A stretch of 9,593 nucleotides of DNA. Source: Candidatus Woesearchaeota archaeon. GTDB lineage: Archaea; Nanobdellota; Nanobdellia; Woesearchaeales; UBA11576. A program made the translations under genes and the position numbers. How positions within the stretch are numbered: the stretch's first letter is position 1; each line of letters begins with the position of its first letter. Below the pieces are notes generated by a model, which worked only from the letters and a program-made list of their open reading frames with translations, had not been told where the DNA came from and searched no databases. The stretch is taken from contig JAUVBP010000034.1 of assembly GCA_030591125.1 (NCBI GenBank), forward strand, positions 1-9,593. The letters run 5' to 3'. Shown here piece by piece: positions 1-6,401 of the stretch.

Positions 1-494
1 AGCCGGATCGTCTCCTGAAGACTCCCCCACTGCGTAGGCTTACCTGTTGTCTCAGGGCGCACCCAAAGCTCTACTCCTTCATCCTGTAGTGTCTTGACAA
101 TCTTCTTGAACTCTCCTTTCACCCTATCATATACTTTCGAATGATCCTGCCCGAGGAAATATGCTGCATGGAATGTGATTGAATACGCGCCTGCTGCGCT
201 TGCCACTCTTGCAGTATCCAACACTCGCTTGACACTGGCCTGCTGTTTCTCTTTCTCGACAGCATTCAGATTGACATAATAAGGTCCGTGCGCAGTGAGC
301 ACCACATCCGCCTTTCTGGCTGCCTCTCCGACCTGTACAGCAAGCTCCTTGCTCATCCGGACGCCCCTTACAAACTCAAGTTCCATGCATTCCAGGCCCA
401 GCTTCCGCACAACACCCACTCCGACAAGGCTGCCCCTATCTTTAGAGCATACCGGCGTACCTGCTGTCCCGAATCTCAGTGTAGATATCTTCAT
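1..494 (-). CDS. nfo: Endonuclease IV (AP endonuclease family 2), C-terminus cut by window edge
   Basis: Base-excision-repair enzyme of the Zn-dependent TIM-barrel family. It cuts the phosphodiester bond 5' of abasic sites. The frame reads MKISTLRFGTAGTPVCSKDR at the start and stays open to the left edge, giving about 164 residues of a family usually near 280. Three expected metal ligands are visible at nearly the same numbers as in E. coli Nfo: His69 in LTAHGPYYVNLN, His109 in ITFHAAYFLG and Glu148 in RPETTGKPTQWG. The 'MELEFVRGVRMS' segment is typical of archaeal members. The ATG at 494 is preferred. A GTG three codons upstream is in frame but has no ribosome site. The AT-rich stretch 511-526 could hold a weak box A, and co-transcription with the adenosyltransferase gene 47 bp upstream is also possible. 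The call is secure for the part seen; the remaining metal ligands lie outside the window. Confidence 0.9.
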   Translation of the reverse strand, partial: MKISTLRFGTAGTPVCSKDRGSLVGVGVVRKLGLECMELEFVRGVRMSKELAVQVGEAARKADVVLTAHGPYYVNLNAVEKEKQQASVKRVLDTARVASAAGAYSITFHAAYFLGQDHSKVYDRVKGEFKKIVKTLQDEGVELWVRPETTGKPTQWGSLQETIR

Positions 495-541
495 GAGCCC
501 CACAACACATAAAATATAACAATATCAAGACTGCAACAAGA

Positions 542-1075
542 TCAATAATCAATACCTTTCCTGATAGGGATGTGCTTCGGACGTTTCTTGTCTTTGATGA
601 CAGTCACAAAGTCTGCGATACCCATCAGCTTCCGGGGAGCTTTTTTCCCTGTGATATAGATATCAATATCCGGGGGTACCTGCTTCAACATTGCCACCAC
701 CTCATCAACACCAACAAGACCTAGTGCCACTGCAGGGTTGAGATCATCCAATATCAGGAGGTGCGGCTTCACTTTCTCAAGCATCTCTGCCTTGGTGAAT
801 CCTAATGCCTGATTGGCCATATCTTTATCTTCTTGGGTGATCCGTCCGGGGTCAAAATGGCCTTCCTTTCCGAATTGATATATATGATATCGGCTACCGA
901 GCTTCTCTCCCAATCGTAACTGGAGTTTCCACTCGCCAAGATCCTTGTTGGCCTTCAGGAACTGGACAATCGCAATTCTTCTGCCCTGGCCAAGCGATCG
1001 TAACGCCACTCCCAATGCAGCAGTGGTCTTGCCCCCACCATCTCCTGTATAGATATGTATATGACCTCTTTTCAT
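542..1075 (-). CDS. cobO: Corrinoid (cob(I)alamin) adenosyltransferase, CobO/BtuR family
   Basis: Transfers the 5'-deoxyadenosyl group of ATP to the cobalt of reduced corrinoids, the last activation step for adenosylcobalamin. Its 177 residues match the family's usual 170-200. A P-loop, GDGGGKTTAALG, starts at residue 11 in the inverted-use P-loop fold of this family. A Walker-B-like strand, LLILDDLNPAVALGL, spans about 106-120. The 'ITGKKAPRKLMGIADFVT' segment at about 141-158 corresponds to the usual ITGR-AP--L--AD-VTE motif, and the C-terminal RKGIDY matches the usual ARKGIE[YF]. Two deviations stand out: the P-loop has Gly14 where most members have Lys (GxGKGKTT), and the usual LDE is LDD (Asp110-Asp111). 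No other cobalamin gene is visible, so a role in corrinoid salvage is inferred. The ATG at 1075 lies about 26 bases from the centre of a TTTAAATAT box, so the mRNA is probably nearly leaderless. Confidence 0.88.
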   Translation of the reverse strand: MKRGHIHIYTGDGGGKTTAALGVALRSLGQGRRIAIVQFLKANKDLGEWKLQLRLGEKLGSRYHIYQFGKEGHFDPGRITQEDKDMANQALGFTKAEMLEKVKPHLLILDDLNPAVALGLVGVDEVVAMLKQVPPDIDIYITGKKAPRKLMGIADFVTVIKDKKRPKHIPIRKGIDY

Positions 1076-1094
1076 AATCCCTTTTTAAATCACT

Positions 1095-1110
1095 AAGATT
1101 TAAATATCTT
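1095..1110. promoter_or_regulatory. Shared near-palindromic box A (TATA) between divergent cobO and alaX
   Basis: AAGATTTAAATATCTT is almost its own reverse complement and is the only good box A in the 70-bp divergent spacer. Counting about 25 bases from its centre puts one start near 1077, leaving cobO nearly leaderless. The other falls near 1127, giving alaX a leader of about 19 bases that contains its Shine-Dalgarno. Both spacings suit archaeal promoters; use in both directions is inferred. Confidence 0.5.
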
Positions 1111-1134
1111 TTGCTGTTTTTTGAGATTATACCT

Positions 1135-1141
1135 AAGGAGG
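1135..1141 (+). promoter_or_regulatory. Strong Shine-Dalgarno of alaX
   Basis: AAGGAGG matches the archaeal anti-Shine-Dalgarno well. It lies 4 bases before the ATG at 1146 and 7 before the adjacent in-frame ATG at 1149. The second ATG therefore has the more usual spacing, and the protein may begin MTDPVYLKD. Confidence 0.75.
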
Positions 1142-1145
1142 GCGT

Positions 1146-1856
1146 ATGATGACAGACCCAGTATACCTCAAAGACAGCTACAGGAAAGAGTTTGAGTCGA
1201 CAGTCACAAAAGTCGACGGAAAGGACATAGTTCTAGATAAGACAATATTCTACCCCACAAGCGGAGGCCAGCCTGGTGACATCGGAGCAATTGTTGTGGA
1301 TGGCAAGGAGTACCGTATCCTTGCTACAAAAAAAGCAGGACAGGATATAATACATGAGGTGGATAGTGAAGGTATCAGGATAGGGGACCAGGCGACTGCA
1401 CTCATAGACTGGTCAAGACGTTACATGCTCATGCGGTATCACACTGCCTGCCACATACTGTCCACAGTGGTTGAGAAAGACACAGGATCATTGATAACCG
1501 GGAACCAGATCGCTGAAGACAAGAGCAGGATAGACTTCAACATGGAGAACTTCGACAGGGACAAGATACAGGAGTACGAGAAGAAGACCAATGATATGAT
1601 TGCAGAAAACCTTGACGTCGAGACTAGATTCTTGCCTAAAGATGAAGCATTCCAGATACCTGGCATAAGCAAACTGAAGAATGTACTCCCACCATCTGTG
1701 GAGAATATCAGGATTGTCGGGATAGGTAACATCGATATCCAGGCCTGCGGCGGCACACATGTGCGCAATACCGAAGAGATTGGCCCTATAGAGATTATCA
1801 AGATAGATAACAAGGGCAAGAATAACAGAAGGATATATTTCAGGCTGAAAGATTGA
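1146..1856 (+). CDS. alaX: AlaX-type alanyl-tRNA editing protein (medium, AlaX-M)
   Basis: Free-standing homologue of the alanyl-tRNA synthetase editing domain. It hydrolyses Ser (or Gly) wrongly attached to tRNA-Ala, acting in trans in the cytoplasm. The two halves of the zinc site are intact: HTACH at residues 99-103 and CGGTH at 201-205. The N-terminal glycine-rich motif SGGQPGD at 39-45, together with the 236-residue length, fits the medium AlaX-M class. Short AlaX-S forms lack that N-terminal barrel, and no C-terminal oligomerisation domain is present. The gene is divergent from cobO and convergent with the receiver-protein gene that follows; the 35-bp convergent spacer contains no evident hairpin. 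Confidence 0.93.
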   Translation: MMTDPVYLKDSYRKEFESTVTKVDGKDIVLDKTIFYPTSGGQPGDIGAIVVDGKEYRILATKKAGQDIIHEVDSEGIRIGDQATALIDWSRRYMLMRYHTACHILSTVVEKDTGSLITGNQIAEDKSRIDFNMENFDRDKIQEYEKKTNDMIAENLDVETRFLPKDEAFQIPGISKLKNVLPPSVENIRIVGIGNIDIQACGGTHVRNTEEIGPIEIIKIDNKGKNNRRIYFRLKD

Positions 1857-1891
1857 GTATTCTTTGATTAAGAAAGCAGTTATGGATACAA

Positions 1892-2329
1892 CTACCTCTG
1901 GAACTCTTCCAAACGAAAGAGATAATTATCTATCCCTTCGCGTATGGCCATGCGCACTGCGATGTTCTTGAAAGGTTTCTTGATATAAGCATGCGGGACA
2001 GAAGGGTCTTCCAGATTAGGCATGAGATCATGGTCTGCGCTTACCAATATCCTCTCTGCGCAAGGGTGCAATCTCCTGACCTCGCTGAGGAATCGCTCAC
2101 CATCCATATTAAGCATGTTATAATCTGACACTACGACGGCAAGATCCTGCAGGGTCTTGATGAGATCTACAGCAAATAAAGAATCAGTAGATTGCAGCAC
2201 CTTGTAATCCTCATGCTGGAGTGCCGCAGCATACAACTGAAGGAGCAACGCATCATCATCTACCATGACCAGCTTGAGCTGCCTGCCCTGCTTAAGATAT
2301 GTAGATATGGCTTCCTCTATCATCTTCAT
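1892..2329 (-). CDS. Stand-alone response-regulator receiver (REC) protein, downstream copy
   Basis: Single-domain two-component receiver of 145 residues with no output domain. A short helical N-terminus (about 1-18) precedes the first strand, KLVMVDDD. Visible receiver residues are the acidic cluster Asp24-Asp26, the phospho-acceptor Asp69 in VVVSDYNMLNMDG, the switch Ser97 in ILVSA, and Lys118-Pro119 in YIKKPF. The C-terminal REGIDNYLFRLEEF resembles the tail of its neighbour, so the two are probably an old duplication. A GGTGA ribosome site at 2337-2341 lies 7 bases from the ATG at 2329. No histidine kinase is visible here, so its signal source and partner are unknown. In archaea such receivers can act by protein-protein contact, but nothing here identifies a target. 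Confidence 0.87.
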   Translation of the reverse strand: MKMIEEAISTYLKQGRQLKLVMVDDDALLLQLYAAALQHEDYKVLQSTDSLFAVDLIKTLQDLAVVVSDYNMLNMDGERFLSEVRRLHPCAERILVSADHDLMPNLEDPSVPHAYIKKPFKNIAVRMAIREGIDNYLFRLEEFQR

Positions 2330-2384
2330 TTACCCCTCACCACACTTTTTTAGAAAAAATAAACATCAAAAATATATTAAAATA
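2330..2384 (-). terminator. U-rich tract between the two receiver genes
   Basis: In the minus-strand sense this 55-bp gap is almost all A/T and contains a run of five Ts and one of six Ts separated by a few bases. A weak AT inverted repeat around 2371-2386 precedes them. This resembles the oligo-U terminators of archaea and may lower transcription of the downstream receiver gene; partial read-through is likely given the short gap. Confidence 0.35.
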
Positions 2385-2813
2385 TTACCTTATCCCATGT
2401 GCCTTGTTGAAGAGGTACCTCTCGACACCATCCCCCACCACTCCCCTAAAATCCTGAGGCTCATATGGTTTTCGCATATAATGGTGTGCAAGCCCATCTT
2501 TCTCTGCAAATGTCTGGAGCATCTTATAGTTACCGCTCATGAGCAGCCTTACAGCATGAGGCTGCATTTCTCTCACAAACTTAAGCAGATCATCTCCACA
2601 GATATTAGGCATCTGCAGGTCAGTTACGACCATTGCTATATTCTTTTCAGCAGAGATCGCATCCACAGCCTCAGTCGGGTCATCAAAAGTCAGTATCCCA
2701 TATTGAGCGCCACCGAGATTTCGCTCATGTGCGCGTAGCAGGATCTCATCATCATCCACTATGACAACATACAATCCGCTCAAAGTCTTCTCAACATCCA
2801 TATCTTCTAACAT
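2385..2813 (-). CDS. Stand-alone response-regulator receiver (REC) protein, upstream copy
   Basis: Receiver domain of 142 residues without an output domain. The core begins LYVVIVDDDEILLRAHERN. Asp20-Asp22 form the acidic pocket, Asp65 in MVVTDLQMPN is the phospho-acceptor, Ser93 in LLMSGN is the switch residue and Lys115-Pro116 in MRKPY is the conserved Lys-Pro. The C-terminus GDGVERYLFNKAHG parallels REGIDNYLFRLEEF of the downstream paralogue. A GGTGA ribosome site at 2820-2824 is 6 bases from the ATG at 2813. The promoter region upstream carries a perfect 16-bp palindrome at 2846-2861. Function beyond phospho-reception cannot be read from the sequence. Confidence 0.87.
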   Translation of the reverse strand: MLEDMDVEKTLSGLYVVIVDDDEILLRAHERNLGGAQYGILTFDDPTEAVDAISAEKNIAMVVTDLQMPNICGDDLLKFVREMQPHAVRLLMSGNYKMLQTFAEKDGLAHHYMRKPYEPQDFRGVVGDGVERYLFNKAHGIR

Positions 2814-2845
2814 CTTCTCTCACCTGTTATGATTACTGTTTTATG

Positions 2846-2861
2846 TTCAGCAATTGCTGAA
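2846..2861. promoter_or_regulatory. Perfect 16-bp palindrome upstream of the receiver genes
   Basis: TTCAGCAATTGCTGAA is a perfect palindrome. It lies between two box-A-like elements in the minus-strand sense: one near 2860-2870 (ACAATAAGATTC) and one at 2836-2846 (ACATAAAACAG). Symmetry and position suggest a dimeric regulator's operator. No regulator is identified. Confidence 0.45.
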
Positions 2862-2887
2862 TCTTATTGTAGAACACCGCTTTTTGG

Positions 2888-2916
2888 AAAAAAGTTAAAA
2901 ATAAAAAAGTTAAAAA
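2888..2916. repeat. 14-bp tandem direct repeat AAAAAAGTTAAAAA
   Basis: Two exact copies, 2888-2901 and 2903-2916, are separated by one T. On the minus strand they form the U-rich tail behind the terminator hairpins. Confidence 0.8.
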
Positions 2917-2981
2917 CCATAAAAATCTGCAAAAAGCAGATTTTTAGGGTGCAAAAACTTTCACTCAAATTTTTGTGCATA
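2888..2981 (-). terminator. Double hairpin plus U-rich tail ending the exosome-rpoK operon
   Basis: Going downstream from the rpoK stop on the minus strand, the first hairpin has arms 2970-2975 and 2952-2957 extended by TTT/AAA inside one bulge. The second is a perfect 10-bp stem (2921-2930 with 2936-2945) around five As. Next come two copies of TTTTTAACTTTTTT, read on the minus strand (2903-2916 and 2888-2901). Stable stems followed by U-rich tracts are a plausible strong terminator. The same two-hairpin plan recurs at 5528-5601. Confidence 0.65.
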
Positions 2982-3002
2982 AAAATATTTTAAGATACCG
3001 GT

Positions 3003-3263
3003 TCACTCAGCAGCCTTCTCTCCTGTATCCGCGACAGGAAGCGGTCTGACCACACCTATCGGCACAACGCCTGCTTCAAACTCAAGCTTTGCTATCTCAA
3101 GAGGGTTGTACTGCAGCTCTTCGAGCCGTTTCTTGCTTATCTTGACAAGATAAGGTGCACCCATAGAGATCTGAAGTGCCCTGCTCCCGAGTATCCTTGC
3201 CTTCTCGTACTTTGTGAACTTTTTCAGGTCTTTTTCAGTCTGCTTCTTAGCCTTTGCCATCAT
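3003..3263 (-). CDS. rpoK: DNA-directed RNA polymerase subunit K (Rpb6/omega homologue)
   Basis: Small assembly subunit of archaeal RNA polymerase. It clamps the C-terminal region of the largest subunit, like eukaryotic Rpb6 and bacterial omega. The core [20 protein letters not shown] at residues 16-35 is the family signature, followed by [25 protein letters not shown] at 52-76. At 86 residues it is longer than the usual 55-65: there is a lysine-rich N-terminal extension of about 15 residues and an acidic tail of about 10. Two adjacent ATGs (3263 and 3260) follow GAGGAG at 3267-3272. The second has the better spacing. The ribosome site overlaps the rrp42 stop codon, so translation is probably coupled. 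Sitting last in the exosome operon links polymerase supply with RNA decay. No zinc-finger cysteines are present, which rules out eL43 or RpoP. Confidence 0.9.
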   Translation of the reverse strand: MMAKAKKQTEKDLKKFTKYEKARILGSRALQISMGAPYLVKISKKRLEELQYNPLEIAKLEFEAGVVPIGVVRPLPVADTGEKAAE

Positions 3264-3270
3264 TCTCTCC

Positions 3271-4047
3271 TCAAAGCTTGCTCCTAAGTTCCTTGGTCCT
3301 CTGCTTGGCGAGCTCTATCATCTTGAGTGTCTCTTCAACAGTGATGGCGCTGTCGCCACCTTTCTGGAGAGAACAGATGTTGTCGTTCTCAAGCACAGTT
3401 ATGGTCAATCTTGCATCGTATACCTTTCCCTCATCAGAAGTAGGGTCTAGAAGCAGATGATCGCCATACTTGAACACAGTTACCGTGACTGGTGACTTGC
3501 TTATAGGTAGCTTCTCAGTTGTCTTGTTCTTGTAGTCAAGAGCTCCGGTCTCTGCATCATATGCAGGGAACACTGCATCCTGCATTGCAGCAAGTGCTGC
3601 AAGCGCTACTGCGTCAAACATATTTCCTGCATCATTGAGCGTGCAGACATCTACAACGATCATCCATGCTGCTTCGCCTTTCTTTATACAGAGCTTCTTG
3701 GTGTCGATAGACTTGCTCTCCCTTATGCCCCTGTCAGTTATCCTTGCCAGTTCCACAGCATATATGCTAGGAGGACCAAGCTCGAACTCAGGGCTTGAAA
3801 GAGAAGTCAGCTCGACATTGATCATCATGCTTCCGTCCTCTGGAGAATCAGAGTATGGTTTTATGACTTCCATCTTGACTCCAGAGATGACTTCAGTATC
3901 GCCTATCTTGACCCTTGCTGAGCCTTCTGCATTCTTTGATATCCCTTTCTCGACTGTCACTTCACGATAGTCTGTAGGTGCCCTGCCATCAAGCCTTAGA
4001 TTCTTTGAGAGCAGTTTCAACATTTCGTTTTTAAGATCTTCATACAT
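3271..4047 (-). CDS. rrp42: Exosome complex subunit Rrp42 (RNase PH-like, non-catalytic)
   Basis: Structural RNase PH-fold subunit that alternates with Rrp41 in the hexameric ring of the archaeal exosome, the 3'-to-5' phosphorolytic RNA-decay complex. The 258 residues fit the family (about 260-275). The N-terminal [19 protein letters not shown] at 18-36 is typical. The '[20 protein letters not shown]' stretch occupies the place where Rrp41 has its Arg-Arg phosphate-binding motif, and [20 protein letters not shown] at 131-150 is the usual Rrp42 segment. The ATG at 4047 has GGTGAT 5 bases upstream, just after the rrp41 stop (gap 12 bp). The downstream stop overlaps the rpoK ribosome site. Confidence 0.95.
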   Translation of the reverse strand: MYEDLKNEMLKLLSKNLRLDGRAPTDYREVTVEKGISKNAEGSARVKIGDTEVISGVKMEVIKPYSDSPEDGSMMINVELTSLSSPEFELGPPSIYAVELARITDRGIRESKSIDTKKLCIKKGEAAWMIVVDVCTLNDAGNMFDAVALAALAAMQDAVFPAYDAETGALDYKNKTTEKLPISKSPVTVTVFKYGDHLLLDPTSDEGKVYDARLTITVLENDNICSLQKGGDSAITVEETLKMIELAKQRTKELRSKL

Positions 4048-4059
4048 TATTAATCACCA

Positions 4060-4764
4060 TCACTCCTGTTTCACTTCGAACTTGGCCTTGAGCGCAGATT
4101 TCATGACATCATATATCTGGTCCATCGCACCCTTGATAAGTTCCATGGCTTTGCCGAGCTCTTCGGATGATATTTCACCATCCATCTGTAGCAGGGTAAG
4201 CTCCTTTGAGTTATGCAGCATTGCCATAGGGATATCAACACCATTCTCGTGTGAATCCTCATTATACTCAAGGTCAAGGAGTAGTTTATCCTCTACCTTA
4301 CCTGCAGATATCGCGCAGACGAGATCCTTCATAGGGATCCCTGCATCCGCAAGTGCGATAGATGCTGCACAGATCGCTGCGCATCTTGTTCCTGCATCGG
4401 TCTGTGGGAGTTCCACAAAGACATCTACGACTGAATTATTGAAGTCACTGATATCTATTGCAGGTCTCAGTGCCCTTTCCATCACAGCTGAGATCTCTTT
4501 TCCTCGCCTTGATGTTCCTGGCCTGACCCTGTCTCCTGCACTTGAGAATGGCATCATTGTATAATGGCACCTGAGCACACCTGCCTCGGCGCTCTGCTTG
4601 AACCGTGGGAACATCTCCCTCGGGCCATAGACCGCTGCGTATGCTTCGGTATTCCCTATCTTGAACCAGCCTGAACCGGTCGCTCGTTTTATCACTCCCG
4701 CCTTGGCGGACATGGGCCTTATCTCTTCAAAGCCTCTTCCATCGAATCGTTTTTCGTAAGCCAT
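4060..4764 (-). CDS. rrp41: Exosome complex catalytic subunit Rrp41
   Basis: Catalytic RNase PH-like subunit. It degrades RNA 3'-to-5' using phosphate and can add heteropolymeric tails in reverse. Numbering from the in-frame GTG at 4773: Arg89-Arg90 in GTSRRGKEISAVMERALRP are the phosphate/RNA-binding pair, QTDAGTRCAA (124-133) carries the Arg of the active site, and YNEDSHENGVDIPMAM (170-185) carries the catalytic Asp180. The GTG belongs to a GGTGAT motif that has ideal spacing (4 bases) to the ATG at 4764. I therefore start at 4764, giving MAYEKRFDGRGFEEIRP and 234 residues. The gene lies 18 bp behind rrp4 and 12 bp before rrp42. All expected catalytic residues appear intact. Confidence 0.95.
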   Translation of the reverse strand: MAYEKRFDGRGFEEIRPMSAKAGVIKRATGSGWFKIGNTEAYAAVYGPREMFPRFKQSAEAGVLRCHYTMMPFSSAGDRVRPGTSRRGKEISAVMERALRPAIDISDFNNSVVDVFVELPQTDAGTRCAAICAASIALADAGIPMKDLVCAISAGKVEDKLLLDLEYNEDSHENGVDIPMAMLHNSKELTLLQMDGEISSEELGKAMELIKGAMDQIYDVMKSALKAKFEVKQE

Positions 4765-4782
4765 TATGATCACCGTATATGT

Positions 4783-5490
4783 TTACGCGCTCAATTTTAT
4801 CCCATCTTTGTTTGCTTCAAGATATGCCTTGATAGCATCCGTAAGTCCTGGGATATGCGCTTCTCGTTCTATCTTCTTTATTGTCTCTACAGCAAGAAGT
4901 TCCTTTTCTGGCTCTTCTCCACTTATCCAGACCACACCATTCTGTCCTACGAGTACCCTGCAGTTGGTGTACTGCTTTATCATCGATACCATGGATCCCT
5001 GCTTTCCGATTATCCTTGGGACCTTGTTGGCATTGACATTCAGTATCCTTCCACCGGTCAGCTTCCTGAGACCTGGACCTTTCATCGTAAGGTCTACCAG
5101 GTTCTGGCTTGTGACCTGTGTTATCTTGACCATCATATATTCTCCGATAGTGAAGTACTTCCGCAGGTCTGCTCCTCGTGCTATGAACTCTGAGGATGCA
5201 TCCTTCAGGTTCAGGACTGCTGAGTAAGCAGAATTTGTATCTACTCGCCATCCCGTCATCAGTATGTCTGTGACAGGACCTATTATAGTATCGCCCGCTT
5301 TAGGATGATAAGCTCCTGATAACGGTACAAGCTTGATCACTTTTCCTTCGACATTGACCAAGCCTAATCTTGAGGCAATAATGCCTTCGCCGTCTCTATA
5401 AGTCCCGAAGCTCGGCAGGAAATCCATCCCTGTTGCGAGTGTCTCTCCTGGAACGACGACTTCTCTGTTCTTTACTTTTATTTCTCCCAT
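4783..5490 (-). CDS. rrp4: Exosome RNA-binding cap subunit Rrp4
   Basis: Trimeric cap subunit that captures RNA and feeds it into the Rrp41-Rrp42 ring. Three domains are visible. The N-terminal domain (about 1-60) begins with MGEIKVKNREVVVPGE. An S1 barrel covers about 64-137 (DILMTGWRVDTNSAYSAVLN onward). A KH-type domain (about 145-200) contains KVPRIIGKQGSMVSMIKQ and the GKQG loop at 162-165. I chose the ATG at 5490 over the one at 5499: GAGGA at 5500-5504 is only 2 bases from the latter but about 9 from the former, and known Rrp4 proteins begin MGxIxVKxRE. This gives 235 residues, a normal length. It is the first gene of the rrp4-rrp41-rrp42-rpoK operon. Confidence 0.95.
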   Translation of the reverse strand: MGEIKVKNREVVVPGETLATGMDFLPSFGTYRDGEGIIASRLGLVNVEGKVIKLVPLSGAYHPKAGDTIIGPVTDILMTGWRVDTNSAYSAVLNLKDASSEFIARGADLRKYFTIGEYMMVKITQVTSQNLVDLTMKGPGLRKLTGGRILNVNANKVPRIIGKQGSMVSMIKQYTNCRVLVGQNGVVWISGEEPEKELLAVETIKKIEREAHIPGLTDAIKAYLEANKDGIKLSA

Positions 5491-5521
5491 TGTTCTCATT
5501 CCTCATATATTTCTATTCGTC

Positions 5522-5536
5522 TAGTATCATAAAAAT
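5522..5536 (-). promoter_or_regulatory. Possible box A for the exosome operon at the edge of a hairpin
   Basis: On the minus strand, TTTTTATGATAC lies about 25 bases before a start near 5504. This would give a leader of roughly 14 bases carrying the GAGGA ribosome site. The match to box A is moderate, and the element overlaps the last arm of the neighbouring hairpin. Read-through from psmA-SBDS could also supply the operon. Confidence 0.3.
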
Positions 5537-5601
5537 CGGCCGAAAGCATCTGACAGTCCGATTTTTAAGATGCCAAAAATGTCTTTAGACATTTTTGTGC
5601 A
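5528..5601 (-). terminator. Tandem double hairpin between SBDS and rrp4
   Basis: On the minus strand, behind the SBDS stop, comes first a perfect 10-bp hairpin (arms 5588-5597 and 5574-5583, 4-base loop). It is followed by a 9-bp stem AAAAATCGG/CCGATTTTT (5531-5539 with 5558-5566, 18-base loop). The outer edges and linker match the element at 2918-2981. A smaller inverted repeat, CCTTT/AAAGG (5616-5620, 5626-5630), sits between this element and the SBDS stop. A terminator or mRNA-end-stabilising role is inferred. Unlike the 2918 copy, no long U-rich tail follows. Confidence 0.55.
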
Positions 5602-5632
5602 TGATCTCAGTGAGTCCTTTATTAAAAAGGCA

Positions 5633-6364
5633 TCACTGGACTTCTCCGAGGGATTTTATCTCTACCCCTCCATGTGTCATGCTGTTCATCTTTCCCATGA
5701 CCTCTTCCTGTAGGCCTGCAGGTACCTGTAACTTGACGACAAGACTGCCATCTGTCCCCCAGGTCTCTTGTTTTATACCACCCATCCTTTTCAATACACC
5801 ATATGCCTGATGTGCATACTGTGGTGGAAGATGTATCTGCAGCAATATCTGCTCGATCTTCAGTGGAAGCAATGCCCTCAATGCCTTGACTACATCTCCG
5901 ACCTGTTCCTCTGCGCTCTGGAACTCATCGACCTTGCATTTTGCCTGCTCGAAAGCGTTCTCTAACCTCACCAGAGGATGAGGCAGCTTGGTCTTGGGGT
6001 CCATTGCATTCCTGTGTATCATCGCTATTATCCGTCTCTTCTTCTCATCCCTGAGCTTCTCACGATACTCTGTGGTCAACTGTATCTCTCCCTCTTTCAG
6101 GATGATATCTGCCACTTTGAGCGGCTCAGATGAGTTGAATAATGATTTCATCTCGGTTTCAGAAGCGAACACACCTTTCTTTGCATCAAAAAATATCTGC
6201 TCTCCCTTGAGGACATCCTTGATATCGACGTCACCACCTTTCTTGTATGCTATAGCATTATCAGGATCGATGACGACCTCGAATGTATTTCCACCTTTAC
6301 GTAGTTTCGCAAGGTTAAAGCTTACGCGCTCCTTGTCCATGCTTATTGGTCTTCCCTGGCTCAT
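5633..6364 (-). CDS. sdo1: Ribosome maturation protein SBDS/Sdo1
   Basis: Archaeal homologue of the Shwachman-Bodian-Diamond protein. In eukaryotes it acts with the EF-2-like GTPase EFL1 to release eIF6 from new large subunits; a similar role with EF-2 is inferred in archaea. The 243 residues show the three-domain layout. The N-terminal FYSH domain is at 1-95 (NLAKLRKGGNTFEVVIDPD, ILKEGEIQLTTEYREKLRDE at its end). A central helical domain is at about 97-170 (RRIIAMIHRNAMDPKTKLPHP), and a ferredoxin-like C-terminal domain spans about 172-243. The ATG at 6364 has AAAGGT about 7 bases upstream. The gene follows psmA by 37 bp and precedes the exosome genes, the order seen in many archaea. Confidence 0.96.
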   Translation of the reverse strand: MSQGRPISMDKERVSFNLAKLRKGGNTFEVVIDPDNAIAYKKGGDVDIKDVLKGEQIFFDAKKGVFASETEMKSLFNSSEPLKVADIILKEGEIQLTTEYREKLRDEKKRRIIAMIHRNAMDPKTKLPHPLVRLENAFEQAKCKVDEFQSAEEQVGDVVKALRALLPLKIEQILLQIHLPPQYAHQAYGVLKRMGGIKQETWGTDGSLVVKLQVPAGLQEEVMGKMNSMTHGGVEIKSLGEVQ

Positions 6365-6401
6365 CTTGATTACCTTTTATCCACCTTTTTTATCCCTGAT
6401 A

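Noticed and set aside
288..519. Two plus-strand open frames with ATG starts opposite the left-edge gene
   Set aside because: They are antisense to a clear endonuclease IV with all three visible metal ligands in place; their translations have no recognisable domain.
1439..1819. Minus-strand open frames inside alaX
   Set aside because: Antisense shadow of a gene with intact zinc-site motifs; composition is not protein-like for an independent gene.
3003..3263. Expectation that the small gene after rrp42 would be eL43 (L37Ae) or RpoP
   Set aside because: It has no zinc-finger cysteines at all and matches the RpoK/Rpb6 signature across about 60 residues.
4764..4773. GTG at 4773 as the rrp41 start
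   Set aside because: That GTG is part of the GGTGAT ribosome site, which is correctly spaced for the ATG at 4764.
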